Part shown: piece by piece, positions 1 through 9,601 of the stretch
Position numbering within the stretch: the stretch's first letter is position 1
How the letters are laid out: every line of letters starts with the position of its first letter
Source: Baffinella frigidus
Lineage: Eukaryota; Cryptophyceae; Cryptomonadales; Baffinellaceae
Reading direction: 5' to 3'
Assembly: GCA_026770585.1 (NCBI GenBank)
Contig: MU647382.1
Span: forward strand, 44,393-63,901
Length of the DNA: 19,509 nt
The notes under the pieces: generated by a model
Told to the model about the DNA's origin: nothing
Databases searched by the model: none
Seen by the model: only the letters and a program-made list of their open reading frames with translations
Position numbers and translations under genes: made by a program

Positions 1-111
1 TTGGGGTTTGGGGCTTGGGGTTTGGGGTTTGGGGTTTGGGGTTTGGGGTTTGGAGTTTGGGGCTTGGGGTTTGGGGCTTGGGGTTTGGGGTTTGGGGGTT
101 CGGGGTTAAAA
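1..111. repeat. TTTGGGG telomere-like tract
   Basis: About 15 head-to-tail copies of TTTGGGG, with variants such as CTTGGGG and TTTGGAG, open the window. A shorter tract of the same type lies at about 565-595 and starts with TTTAGGG. The unit is one base from the plant/green-algal telomere unit TTTAGGG, so this is probably an interstitial, drifted telomere-like array rather than a chromosome end, because the sequence continues for many kilobases. Confidence 0.8.
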
Positions 112-850
112 ATTGACCGGTCAATTTTTTCTTCCACGGTACACCTGCAAACCGCAACCCCCGCCAACTCTTAGGTAACACGTTAAAAAAAACACGAAAA
201 CCGTCAACCCCCGGGTCAACTCCGCCTATTCAGCACAGCGTAGTCAGGAAAAACACGTGAACTTTCAACCCGTGTCGTGTGCGGCCATGGTCGAAATGAT
301 GCCCTCCCACTCGAGGCTGGAAGAGGGAGTATTTTAAATGTGGGGTTTTCAAATTCAGTACCAGTCACGGGCAGGCTTGGTCACGTATCCGACAGGTTTC
401 TGTCAGATACGTGACCTGACGCCCCTATTTGTGTGAAAATTACTGCACACCTTTTTTTTTCTCTGCACTTGTAAAAGAATCCATGTTTTAAAATAGTCAC
501 ATTTCTAGTCTCGAGTGGTCCCGCGACTGATTGAGCTGTTCGCCCTCCACCGGGTACCAGATTTAGGGTTTGGGGCTTGGGGTTTGGGGGTTCGGGTTTA
601 AAAAAACGCACACTCTCATTTGTGAGGCGAAAAATGCAAGACTCTCACCCGCAACGCAAAAAAACCAAACTTTCAACCCCCTGGGACAACCTTGACATTG
701 AGAAGAAGAAAGCGCCCTTGCCAATACCAAAACGGCCGCCATCTATGCACCCCCCCCCGAAGCTTATCGGTAAGGTAAAACACGCAAAATCTCCCCTGTA
801 AAGCAAAAACGAACGAAAACTCTGAACACGATAGTTCAACTCTGCGTATT
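112..850. other. Gene-free AT/GC-mixed stretch with one hairpin
   Basis: No open frame here looks like a protein. The one clear structure is a hairpin at about 380-413 (arms TCACGTATC-GACAG / CTGTC-GATACGTGA), followed by TGTGAAAATTACTGCACACC. That last motif recurs in several mobile elements of this window, which suggests a degraded element. The remainder shows nothing I can name. Confidence 0.4.
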
Positions 851-998
851 TATCTCAAAAAACGAGTTCTAAAACTCGTTTTCTTAAGTCAATTCCCCTA
901 CAAAATCGTCAACTTATTCTTTACTCTCCGCATAAGTTGACAAATTTGTAGAGGAATTGACTTAAGAAAACGAGTTTTAGAACTCGTTTTCTGAGATA
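851..998. mobile_element. Palindromic MITE-like element, family E copy 1
   Basis: A 148-bp near-perfect inverted repeat. The left end TCTCAaAAAACGAGTTCT mirrors the right end AGAACTCGTTTTCTGAGA, the arms also contain CTTAAGTCAATTCC, and the loop is about TTATTCTTTACTCTCCGC. It is bounded by TA on both sides and has no coding capacity. The second copy lies at 1217-1364 with the same length and orientation. Such elements are usually mobilised in trans by a transposase encoded elsewhere; that is inference. Confidence 0.85.
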
Positions 999-1036
999 AG
1001 TATACAGCTTTTCTGTTCAACGCCGCATATGCGGCG

Positions 1037-1157
1037 TATCCCTTCAGTGTCCATGAGGTCAAAACTGACCCCATAGAGGTCCTAGGCAGGTCCTAGGGCC
1101 CTACGGTAGGGCGTATGAGCCTGGGCGTATGAGCCTACTGGCCACTGAAGGGGGATA
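1037..1157 (-). mobile_element. MITE-like element, family A copy 1
   Basis: Inverted-repeat element with ends TATCCCTTCAGTG / CACTGAAGGGGGATA and the family A core (CCTAGGCAGGTCCTAGGGCC, then CCTACGGTAGGGCGTATGAG). It is in the opposite orientation to the four other copies (12573, 16845, 17175, 18992). A GGGCGTATGAGCCT segment is doubled inside it. Flanking TA on each side fits a TA target duplication. Confidence 0.8.
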
Positions 1158-1216
1158 CACAGGAGAAACAACTTCTCAACCCCCTGGGACAATTCCGGGG
1201 AAGCTACGAGCAATCT

Positions 1217-1364
1217 TATCTCAGAAAACGAGTTCTAAAACTCGTTTTCTCAAGTCAATTCCGCTACAAATTCGTCAACTTATTCTTTACTCTCCGCATA
1301 AGTTGACGAATTCGTAGGGGAATTGACTTAAGAAAACGAGTTTTAGACCTCGTTTTCTGAGATA
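1217..1364. mobile_element. Palindromic MITE-like element, family E copy 2
   Basis: Second 148-bp copy of the element at 851, differing at only a few bases, with the same loop in the same orientation. TA flanks each end. Two such similar copies 218 bp apart, with a family A element between them, suggest fairly recent insertion or local duplication. Confidence 0.85.
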
Positions 1365-1652
1365 AAATCGAGGGTCCGCGACTGTTGCCTAATTCTACGT
1401 TTCCGGGTGTGAAGAACGTCGACGGAAATTCCAGGTTGCGAATTTGGACCAATCAACTGATGTGGGGCTTCCAGCTCGGCCCCACTCGGGTTGACCGACT
1501 ATTCTCAAGTTGACAAGCTGGGTCCGCGGTACAAATCCGTCAACTTTGGAGCGGAAAACGGCCCGGCCCCACCAAATCGGCGAGCCCAAATAGACAGAGA
1601 CAGATCTCGGCTTGCGGTGCGGGCGGCCTGGCGGGTCGCTCCACCGCGATAT

Positions 1653-2025
1653 TTGCTTTACATAGTGCTTGCCTTACACAGTGCTTACTGTACAGCGTGT
1701 TCGCTTTACATACTTTTTGCTTTACATACTTTTTGCTTTTCATACTTTTGCTTTACAGAGCGTTTGCTCTACAGAGTTCAAAGGGTAACGTCCTGAAAAC
1801 CGGGTAGTTAAGCCTACGGTATTGCCTACGGTAGGCCGTAGGGGCCTAGGGGGGGTCCTACGAAACTTTAGGTCCTAGGAGCCCTACGGCCTACCGTAGG
1901 CAATACCGTAGGCCCAACTACCCGGTTTTCAGGACGTTACCCTATTAACAGAGTGTTCGCTTTACATAATTTTTGCTTTACAGAGTGTTTGCTTTACAGA
2001 GCGTTTGCTTTACAGAGCGTGTGCG
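1653..2025. repeat. Degenerate TTTGCTTTACAGAG tandem array
   Basis: Degenerate direct repeats of about 15-18 bp, consensus near TTTGCTTTACATAGTG or GCTTTACAGAGCG, run from about 1653 to 1780 and resume from about 1945 to 2025. The gap between the halves is filled by the inverted-repeat element at 1782-1943, so the array is interrupted by a later insertion. Confidence 0.75.
1782..1943. mobile_element. Long-hairpin MITE-like element inside the tandem array
   Basis: About 162 bp with long inverted arms: AGGGTAACGTCCTGAAAACC at the left mirrors GGTTTTCAGGACGTTACCCT at the right. The inner arms contain CCTACGGTATTGCCTACGGT and its mirror. It has no coding capacity. The centre carries the CCTAG / CCTACGGTAGG core seen in families A and B although its ends differ. 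Confidence 0.85.
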
Positions 2026-2159
2026 TTACCCGAGGATGTGCTCCGGAGGCGGCCAGTGCATCTCGTAACCTGTTCCAGTCTGCGGCCGCTCGACCTCGGG
2101 CAGTGCCTGCAACGCAGGTTCAAAGTTACATGCCCACACTGTATTGCATAGCGTAGAGT

Positions 2160-2236
2160 CTACTATTACTGGTATAAGCAAATCGTGTAGTAATTTTCGT
2201 TGCCAGAAAGCAATTAATTAATACTTGTATGGAGAT
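2160..2236. mobile_element. Half of a family C element
   Basis: CGTGTAGTAATTTTCGTTGC followed by AGCAATTAATTAATACTTGT and GGAGAT matches the right half of the complete family C element at 8476-8611. The left half is missing, so this is a truncated copy. It directly abuts the inverted-repeat element at 2243. Confidence 0.65.
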
Positions 2237-2242
2237 TAAATT

Positions 2243-2382
2243 GTTGTCCGTTTTGGACGTGCGGTTTCCCGGTTTCCCGGTTTTCACTTGTACCAGAAGT
2301 GTCCATTTAAAATGTTTTACGACCTTTACAACGTTTTAAAAAACAGGGAAACCGGGAAACCGCACGTCCAAAATGGACAACA
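2243..2382. mobile_element. Inverted-repeat element with GTTTCCCGGTTTCCC arms
   Basis: About 140 bp. The left arm GTTGTCCGTTTTGGACGTGC and GGTTTCCCGGTTTCCC mirror the right arm GGGAAACCGGGAAACC and GCACGTCCAAAATGGACAAC. The centre is AT-rich and includes a second weak inverted repeat. There is no coding capacity and I see only one copy. Confidence 0.8.
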
Positions 2383-2488
2383 GTTACCGCAAACGCTCTA
2401 CCCCTGTAACCCCTGGACATCCGCAAGCCCCAGCTCACCTCCCTCCCCTTTCGATCCTGCCCTCCTAAACGAGGGGTGAAGTGACCCG

Positions 2489-2819
2489 TTAGGTCCTTGA
2501 GGTTTCGATTTCTCCCAACATAGCCCTAGCACTCTACGCAGGGAGAGGAACTGGGTTGATGCCGGGATGACGGCATTTAGGGTTTAGGGTTAGGGTGGCC
2601 CTCTCGGCTTGGCTGGTGAGGCGAAAGAAACCTACACTAACGTCGATGTAGAGTCCTCTGTAATGGCTTCATGGAAGTCCTCGCTGTCTGCATCCGTCGC
2701 GTTCCACACAGCTGGGTTGATGCCGGGATGAGGGCATCCACCCTTAGCCGTGTTTCTCGCAAGGTCCTCCATCGGAAACTTCCTCTATGGGCAATTCATG
2801 CGGGGAGTAATGGCAGAAG
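2489..2819. repeat. Dispersed repeat family F
   Basis: GGGTTGATGCCGGGATGA followed by CGGCAT or GGGCAT occurs at about 2553 and 2713, and a drifted version at about 3686. The second copy continues with CATCCACCCTTAGCCG and GTCCTCCATCGGAAA, which reappear at about 3867-3897 on the far side of the family D element. TTAGGTCCTTGAGG...CCCAACATAG at 2489-2523 resembles 18651-18682 inside element M. A short TTTAGGGTTTAGGGTTAGGG tract lies at 2577. No gene is seen. Confidence 0.55.
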
Positions 2820-2965
2820 CTTACGTTAACGGACCCCTTAAGGGGTCGGTTAACGTGGGCTTGCAAGCTCTAAAACGATTTTAAAAGCGATTTCAGGACT
2901 TTTCAAGCCCAAGAATGTTTTCCATTATAAATTTTGTACCAAAGTTACTACTCCGTTAACGTAAG
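2820..2965. mobile_element. Inverted-repeat element with CTTACGTTAACGGA ends
   Basis: About 146 bp bounded by CTTACGTTAACGGA and TCCGTTAACGTAAG, a perfect 14-bp terminal inverted repeat. Just inside the left end is a second small hairpin (GACCCCTTAAGGGGTC). The interior is AT-rich and non-coding. Confidence 0.8.
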
Positions 2966-3148
2966 ATGTTTGCATGAGGAGGTGTGAAAAGGGTGCACAA
3001 CCTGACACTGTCCACACAGCTGTGGAGCCCCGTGATGCGATGGCGGGGGGCATCACCGGGCGGTTTGAACTTCTTCGAGACTACCACGTCCATCGAGTTC
3101 AACTGCAAGAGCATCTCTGCGTGCCGCGAGATGCGGTCGCTCCCGTAG

Positions 3149-3309
3149 CCACGCAGCGGGCTACGAAGGGATTTTCGGCCCATCTTGGGCCGAGTTTCCG
3201 TTACCTTATCCGTAGGAACCCCCCTATGCCCCTACGGATTGCCTACCGTAGGAACGTAGGTCTTAACGCTGAAGGGTTATTCAGAAATCCCTTCCAAGTC
3301 CGCTGTGTG
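3149..3309. mobile_element. Inverted-repeat element, family G copy 1
   Basis: Ends CACGCAGCGGGCTACGAAGG and CCTTCCAAGTCCGCTGTGTG form imperfect terminal inverted repeats. The interior CGTTACCTTATCCGTAGGAA and TTGCCTACCGTAGG is shared with copy 2 at 3919-4077. A half-copy (GCAGACTTCGAAGGGATTTC) lies near 12785 inside intron 8. Open frames that cross it are accidental. Confidence 0.75.
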
Positions 3310-3317
3310 GATTGCAT

Positions 3318-3656
3318 ACTACGGGGGAGGGCTAGGTGGTTTCTTGGAGCCATTTCCCCCCATATCCTGCGGTTACTTTTCCGTCAAAGTCAATTATTTG
3401 TGGGTATTTCCGGCAACTTTTGCCGATTTCAAGGGAAAATAATAGATGGACGCAGGGCGTAAAATGACATGTAGCTCTCCCGCGTAGTACGGGGGAGGGC
3501 TAGGTGGTTTCTTGGAGCCATTTCCCCATATCCTGCGGTTACTTTCCCGTCAAAGTCAACTATTTGTGAGCATTTCCGGCAACTTTTGCCGATTTCAAGG
3601 GAAAATAATAGATGGACGCAGGGCGTAAAATGACATGTAGCTCTCCCGCGTAGTAC
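3318..3656. mobile_element. Tandem pair of an inverted-repeat element, family H
   Basis: Two head-to-tail copies, about 168 bp and 166 bp, almost identical. Each begins TACTACGGGGGAGGGCT or TAGTACGGGGGAGGGCT and ends AGCTCTCCCGCGTAGTAC, so each has terminal inverted repeats, and the middle TAGTAC junction is shared by both. Contents include TTTCCGGCAACTTTTGCCGA, itself a small hairpin. No protein is encoded. Confidence 0.8.
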
Positions 3657-3711
3657 TGTAGCACCGAACGTGGAAGGAAGGAATTGGGTAGATGCCGGAA
3701 TTTCATCCGGA

Positions 3712-3844
3712 CGAGTATTTGAGTCAAATACGATTTCTAGGACCTATCAACGAAAATTACTACACACTTGGTTCGTAAAAGTAATAGTAAAACCTGGTGT
3801 GTAGTAAAATTCGTTACCAAGATCGTATTTGACTCAAATACTCG
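3712..3844. mobile_element. Inverted-repeat element, family D-like copy 1
   Basis: Arms CGAGTATTTGAGTCAAATAC and GTATTTGACTCAAATACTCG are perfect mirror images; each arm is itself palindromic. The interior has CAACGAAAATTACTACACAC and GTGTAGTAAAATTCGTTACC, the core also seen in family C. It is inserted in a copy of repeat F, whose halves lie at about 3686-3704 and 3859-3900. Confidence 0.8.
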
Positions 3845-3918
3845 CCGCGATTAAATTAGGGCGTCCACCCTTAGTCGGAAAAGTCCTCCATCAGAAAAGT
3901 TCGCTACGTCTCATGAGC

Positions 3919-4077
3919 CACACAGCGTGCTACGAAGGGATTTTCGGTGGATAATCCACCAATTTTCCGTTACCTTATCCGTAGGAACCCCCCTAGGTCC
4001 CTAGCTATTGCCTACCGTAGGGTCGTTTGTCTTGTCGCTTCTGGCTTGTTCAAAATCCTTCGAACTCCGCTGTGTGT
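3919..4077. mobile_element. Inverted-repeat element, family G copy 2
   Basis: Ends CACACAGCGTGCTACGAAGG and CCTTCGAACTCCGCTGTGTG. The interior matches copy 1 (CGTTACCTTATCCGTAGGAA, TTGCCTACCGTAGGGTCG) and also carries an extra small hairpin GGTGGATAATCCACC. Non-coding. Confidence 0.75.
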
Positions 4078-4160
4078 GTTGGCAGCATATGGCAGTGGCC
4101 ACAAGCCCTCAATTCGCTCCCACTCTGAGGGCTGGTAAAAGTGCGGTATTGGACTAGGGG

Positions 4161-4333
4161 ACCACACGAGGCTAACCAGGCGAACATAATAAATTGACGT
4201 TTTAGGGTTTGGTGGGGGAAGCTACACGGAAAGCGTGTAGGTACGTGACTAATTTGCTGACTTTTGCCGTGTTTCCTGGGCAACAATCCATAATTGACTT
4301 GTGAATCTGTTCGCATGGATCGCCTCGTGTGGT
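4161..4333. mobile_element. Inverted-repeat element with ACCACACGAGGC ends
   Basis: Left end ACCACACGAGGC, then AGGCGAACA and AAATTGACG; right end CAATTGACT, TGTTCGCATGGATC and GCCTCGTGTGGT. AGGGG flanks both sides, consistent with a 5-bp target duplication, unlike the TA seen at families A, B and E. Non-coding, single copy here. Confidence 0.7.
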
Positions 4334-5200
4334 AGGGGAGGCCCTCGACTCCCGCACAGCTGCCAGCTCTCTCATTCTAACGGTCCAGGTTCGTAGCTCT
4401 CTCCAGCCCATCCCGCGTGCTGTATTCAAGGCCACGCACACGCGACGTGACGGAAGTGGGCTAGACACTTTCGCAATGGATCGAGAGAATGGATCGAGAG
4501 GGGCACGCGACAGCACGCCCCACCTCTACGATGGGGGTCCAGGGGACCAAAGCACCGCACCTGAGAAGGAGCGGACGTGCCGGAGTCGGGAGGTGGAGCT
4601 GCTCTAGCCGCCCCGGAAGCAGCACCCGCTCCGGCAGCCGCGGCGCCCGCGGCCTTGGCCCATCCCTCGCCCCCGACGCGCCTACACAGAGGCAGCAAAA
4701 TTCGATGAGGACCCGGGCTTCGAAAGTCGGTGTGGAGCATTGCCTGGGCGTGGGCTGCAGCCACCCTCGGCTTGGATCACCGTGGGCTGCAGCCACCCTG
4801 GTCGTGGAGAGCAGCAACCTCCGCTGCATGAAATAGAGCGCCGAAGCATGCATGCTGCTGATTCGTCGCAACCAATGACCTATTCATTCTCAGTGCCAGG
4901 TAGCAGCTCTATGATGGGAGACGACTCCGGCCGCTTCTTACCCTGGCCGGTCGGCGTCCGCTGTCGGGGGAACATCGACGCCTCTCCAGGACATCTTGGC
5001 GCCCAAGTCACTACGCTGACACGCCCGATGATCAAGGGGGTCAGCGATCTTGAGATCTTAAGATCAGCCCCCGAACCGCGATTTTAGAATTTGTAAAATG
5101 GAAAAAGAATTTTCGTCAACTTAAGAACTTAAGACGGCGACCGCGAAAGAGGTCGATCCAACCGAATTTGATCCAGACTCATAAAGTTGGCTAATCCGGT
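4334..5200. other. GC-rich intergenic stretch, no recognised gene
   Basis: Several overlapping open frames exist on both strands, but they are explained by high GC content, show low-complexity Ala/Pro/Arg composition, and match no family I know. Small direct repeats are present: AATGGATCGAGAG twice at 4476-4500, and GTGGGCTGCAGCCACCCT twice at 4751-4800. From about 5000 the sequence turns AT-richer, towards the calreticulin promoter. Confidence 0.5.
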
Positions 5201-5215
5201 TTGATCACGTTACTC

Positions 5216-5223
5216 CCACGTCA
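5216..5223. promoter_or_regulatory. UPRE-like CCACGTCA box upstream of calreticulin
   Basis: CCACGTCA (reverse complement TGACGTGG) lies 57 bases before the start codon. TGACGTGG is the established core bound by the unfolded-protein-response bZIP factors ATF6/XBP1 in animals, and CCACGTCA-type boxes serve bZIP28/bZIP60 in plants. Calreticulin is a classic target of that response. No CCAAT at the ERSE spacing is seen. Assignment rests on a short motif plus context. Confidence 0.45.
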
Positions 5224-5279
5224 CCAGGCTGACAAAAAATCCTTTTCCCTCGAACGTGACCCCAGGGCGAGCAACCAAC

Positions 5280-5376
5280 ATGGGTCGCTCCGCCTTCTCC
5301 CTCGCGCTCCTCGCGCTGGTCGCGCTCATCATCGCCTCCGCCTCCGCGGAGGTCTTCTTCGAGGAGAACTTCGACG
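5280..5376 (+). CDS. CRT: Calreticulin exon 1
   Basis: Encodes residues 1-32 plus one base: a signal peptide with a hydrophobic core (SLALLALVALIIASASA) and the mature start EVFFEENFD. The ATG is in context CCAACATGG and is the only one that gives a signal peptide in this frame. Donor GTGCCC at 5377, phase 1. Confidence 0.9.
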
Positions 5377-8300
5377 GTGCCCCCCCGCCTGCACCCCCCT
5401 AAAACCTCAGCCGAGGATTTGCGCCCAATTCGCACCGCCGCAGCATCCTGGCCCCATCCCCGGGCCTCTGCCCTCCTACACCGCGGCCGCCCACCTTGTT
5501 TGCCACCGGGGAGGTGTAGGGCAGGTGTGTGTGAAGGAGGGAGCGGCCTGCGAGCTGCAGTTGTGCACTCGAAGACATCCCTTGCTCGTCTTTGATCGGG
5601 TAGAGTACGCGTGTTGTGACTGGTACAAAGAAGGCTGATCTGTAAGGCGGTGTGCGCCCACGCGCACCGCCCCATTTTATCGAACACCTGGGGGTTCGGG
5701 GGTGGGGTGGGAGGTGCTTGTTCTTCAAATTCGGGCCCGAACTGGACTTGCCTGTTGGAATGAGGCAGAAACCGCCGCGAAGCGAACCAGGGGTCAAACA
5801 CGTGACCCGGGTTGTGGGTGCAGCAGCCTGAGCAAGACGCCTGACTTGGGCCCAGCTCATCGAACAGTGCCGCGGGGGAAGCGCTAGAGGAGGGGTTCCA
5901 GCCTGCCGTCTGACGTGAGCGGTTTTGTTGTGCGCAGACACTTGGGAGTCCCGGTGGGTTCCGTCGACCTTCAAGTCTGGCGATGAGGGCAAGTGGGACA
6001 CCACTGCCGGCAAGTACTATGGCGATGCGAACAACAAGGGCCTTCACACCACCACCGACTACCGCTGGTGCGCGCCGGGCAGTTTGATAGTAAGAGAGGG
6101 TGGCCACGCGTTTTTTTGGGGGGGGTCTCGGGTTGTACCAGAGTTTGACGCATTCCGCAGATTCACAAACCACGGATCGAGGCACCACCTACCGGCGGTT
6201 CGCGCGCCCTCCGGTCGCTGGTGGGAGAGAGGGCTGCAGGGACGAGACTCCCCAACGATGATGACGTGCTTTTCTGTTGGCAGAGCGTGGCTAGATGGCA
6301 GGCTTTGTGCGTGAGACGTGAGGCACGGGGGTCGCTTCCGGTGGGATATCTCTCATCGGGTAGCGTCATACGGTTCAGCAGGGGGGGGGGGTCCCAGGGG
6401 AACTTTTCTTTTCGTGCGTTGCCTCGGCGGTCCGTCTCGCGATGATGGGGTCACGGAGGGTACACACTGGGACCCACCAGCAACCCGCTGCAGCTTATAT
6501 CCGGATCGGGTACTGTAGTAATTTTCAGCTAAACCGAAGAAATCTCTTCGGTATCTCCCGTCAGCAATTCGAGGTCCCTAGGGTTTCCTACTGTAGGGTC
6601 GTAGGGAAGATCGTTTTTCCAATAAAATACCCGAATCCTTGCGTGTACCCGGTATAAGCTGCTACGGGTTGCTGGTGGTCGAAACGTCCCACCAGCCCTA
6701 AGAGTCGGAGCAAATCGCCTTTTTCAATCTCCTTGATTTGTACTGCAGGCCGTCGGATTCCGACGACCTCTGGTACAAACCAAGGGACTCGAAGAGACGA
6801 TTTGCTCCCATTCTGAGGGCTGGTGGTCGTGTTGAGGGAAAATCAAACCCTGAACCACGCTGTCGGATGTCCTCCCAGGTACGACGTCCCATCGAAGACT
6901 GGACCCTCAACTCTGAACCCTGATCCTGAGCCCACCCCCTGACCCTGTCTCGGCGGTGGGTCTGATCGCGATGATGGGGTCATGGAGGGAACACATTGGG
7001 ACGAGACGTTATCTTCTCTGAGCCCTCGACTTGAAACGTAACCGTGCTGAGCCCTCAACTTGAAACGTAAGCGTGGTGTCGGGCAGGTACGCCATTTCGG
7101 CGTCGTGTCCCCTGAACATGCCACCTGAACCACTTTGTCGGGTTTCTTCTCGCACCCTGAACCCTGAGCCCTGGACCCTGCTGGGCAGGTACGACATCTC
7201 GGCGAAGACTCCCGCGTTCAACAACAAGGGCAAGAAGCTGGTCCTCCAGTACACGGTGCAACCCGAAACCCGGAACCGTGCACCACACCTGCTCACCCAC
7301 TCACCCACTCACCCACTCCCGTACCCAGACGCGCTGTTTTGGTTAACTTTTGTTAACCAAAACAGGTTTTTGGTCTCTCAAAATTCCACTCCCCCAATCT
7401 CGGCTAGTCATGCAGGACACGGTGCACTCCTGATCACCCCCTTACAACTGAAAGGAGATGGTGCTCCAGTGACACGGTGCACTCCTGCAGGGGGGACTCC
7501 CCAAAACTAAAATCTCACTCCCCACCGAAAAATCTCGCCCACCCGCTCTCCTGCCCTCCTGCCCCCAAAAGGGTTACATAAACAAAAGGGAAAGGGGGGG
7601 GAGGCGAGTGTTGCGAGAGGGTGGACGAGAGTTCAAACCCTAACCCACCATCTTCAAAGTCGACCATCCACCCCCTCCAACCCTCACCCCCCAAACCCAC
7701 CCCTCAGGTGAAGCACGAGCAGCACCTGGACTGCAGCAGCGCCTCTACCATAGGCCTAGCTCTTAACCCCTACCGTAGGCCTAGCTCTACCGTAGCCCTA
7801 ACCCTAACCCTAACCCATAAAACCTGAAACCCTAACACAAAATCTCCAAAGTTAACCCCCCACCCCCCTCCCCTCACTCACCCTAACCCCCACACCCAAT
7901 CATCAGGTGAAGCACGAGCAGAACCTGGACTGCGGCGGCGGGTACATCAAGCTCGCGCCCATGTCCGACCAGGCCAAGTTCGGCGGCGACTCTGAGTACT
8001 CTGTCATGTTCGGCCCGGACATCTGCGGCTACTCCACCAAGCGGGTCATCATCTTTCGAACCCCCTAGAACATCGTTGGACCCCTCTAGAATACTCTGGA
8101 AGGTTCTAGGAGGCTCTAGACGGATTTGGAAGGCTGTTTACTACACGCGCGTAGGGTTCCTATGCCCGACCAGGCCAAGTTGGGCGGTGACACTGAGTAC
8201 TTAATTATGTTCGGCCCGGACATCTGCGGCTACTCCACCAAGCGGGTCGGCCAGCCCCCTCGAATACTCTAGAATACGCTGGGAGGATCTAGGAGGCTCT

Positions 8301-9568
8301 AGAAAGGTCTGGAAGGCTGTTTACTACACGCACGTAGGGTGAGTACTCTGTTATGTTCGGCCCGGACATTTGCGGCTGCTCCACCAAGAAGGTGCAGATG
8401 TGCGGCGATGGCCGTTGGATTGGAGGGTAGAACTACATCGCACCACTCTTCGAGTACAGGGCGATTGGCACACTAATCTCCATACACGTATTAATTAATT
8501 GCTTTTGGCAACGAAAATTACTACACGATTTGCTCACAAGAGTAATAGTAAAGCGTTTGTGTAGTAAATTTCGTTGCACCAAAAGCAATTAATTAATACT
8601 TTTGTGGAGATGCACGGTATCGGACCACGGTTGGTTCAGCGATGCCCCTAATCTCTAGACCGTGCAGAGTTGCCACAGCCTTAGACGAGCAGTCCAGGGA
8701 AAGTCCCGCCCCTAAACCACACACCACAAACCTGAGGTGCACGTGATGTTCACGTACAAGGTCAAGAAGCTAGTTGCGGCCCGCAAGCAAGCCCGGACCC
8801 AAACAGCGCGGTTGCACCCAGGAGCAATCGCTCTCACTAACTCTCGCGCCGATGCACGTTGTCTTGATGTGGGAGCATTTGGGTTTGGTTTAGGGCTGCA
8901 ATTACGGGGGCGCTATCCCCTGAACCCCGCCCGCACCCTAATCCCGAATCCCGGATCCCTAAACCCGAACCCGAAATTTCAGGTGCACGTGATCTTCACG
9001 TACAAGGGCAAGAACCACCTCATCAAGAAGGAGATCAAGCCCGAGACCGACGAGAAGACCCACATCTACACCCTCATCGTGAGCGCCCTCAACCCTCAAC
9101 CCTCAACCCGCATCGACACCCTCATGCTCACAACCTTGCTGTGAGTCCCTCTCGTGCAAACCAGCCCACTCGGGGAGGGGTCGATTTGGCAGATCCGTAC
9201 CCACCTTCCTAACCCGTACCGCGCTGGCTCTCACGCCTACCCCCCAAAACACACTCCCTAACACCCACCCCCCAAACACTACCCCGACGCCCGCCGCCCA
9301 ACACACACCCAACCGCCCACCCACCAGAGTCACTCCCTGACCCCTACCCCTGCCGCCAACCCCCCAAACACAACGATCCCCCCTAACCCCCCCCCCCCAA
9401 CCCCCCACCCCCTAACGCTTCTACCCCCGAACCTGCAGGTGAACCCGGACAACACCTACGAGGTGCAGATCGACCTGAAGAAGGTGGAGTCAGGCTCCCT
9501 CTACGAGGACTTCGACATGATCCCCCCCAAGGTACCCTACAACCCTACCACTATGTTAATTTTTCTCT

Positions 9569-9601
<33 letters not shown>

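Larger units (their letters stand above)
6068..7188 (+). other. Intron 2 (1121 bp)
   Basis: Starts GTGCGC, ends CTGGGCAG. Contains two inverted-repeat elements (6474-6678 and 6689-6826), two decayed copies of the exon 3 start, a direct repeat of flanking sequence (about 6422-6472 and 6947-7000, with GCGATGATGGGGTCA), and a 29-bp tandem pair at 7020-7077 (GAGCCCTC-ACTTGAAACGTA). Confidence 0.85.
7256..7906 (+). other. Intron 3 (651 bp)
   Basis: Starts GTGCAA, ends ATCATCAG. Holds two copies of the exon 3 3' end with its donor, a perfect 32-base hairpin, a decayed exon 4 copy, and CCCTAACCCTAA / CCTACCGTAGG repeats at about 7745-7822. The 3' third is very C-rich. Confidence 0.85.
8045..8982 (+). 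other. Intron 4 (938 bp)
   Basis: Starts GTCATC, ends AATTTCAG. Contains a tandem duplication of the exon 4 3' end plus 5' intron sequence, the complete family C element at 8476, and a decayed exon 5 copy. It carries AATACTCT / CTCTAGA repeats and a CCCGAA-rich 3' end. Confidence 0.85.

Noticed and set aside
2974-3462. 162-codon + strand frame
   Set aside because: It runs straight through inverted-repeat element G1 and into H, so it joins unrelated non-coding elements.
4426-4871. Overlapping 112-136 codon frames on the minus strand and 115 codons on the plus strand
   Set aside because: Ala/Pro/Arg-rich, overlapping in several frames at once, no recognisable domain, no exon context. Expected by chance in GC-rich sequence.
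5205-6188. 327-codon open frame on the minus strand
   Set aside because: It lies over calreticulin exons 1 and 2 and intron 1 in antisense. Its frame follows from high GC and codon bias of the real gene, and the product has low-complexity composition with no known family.
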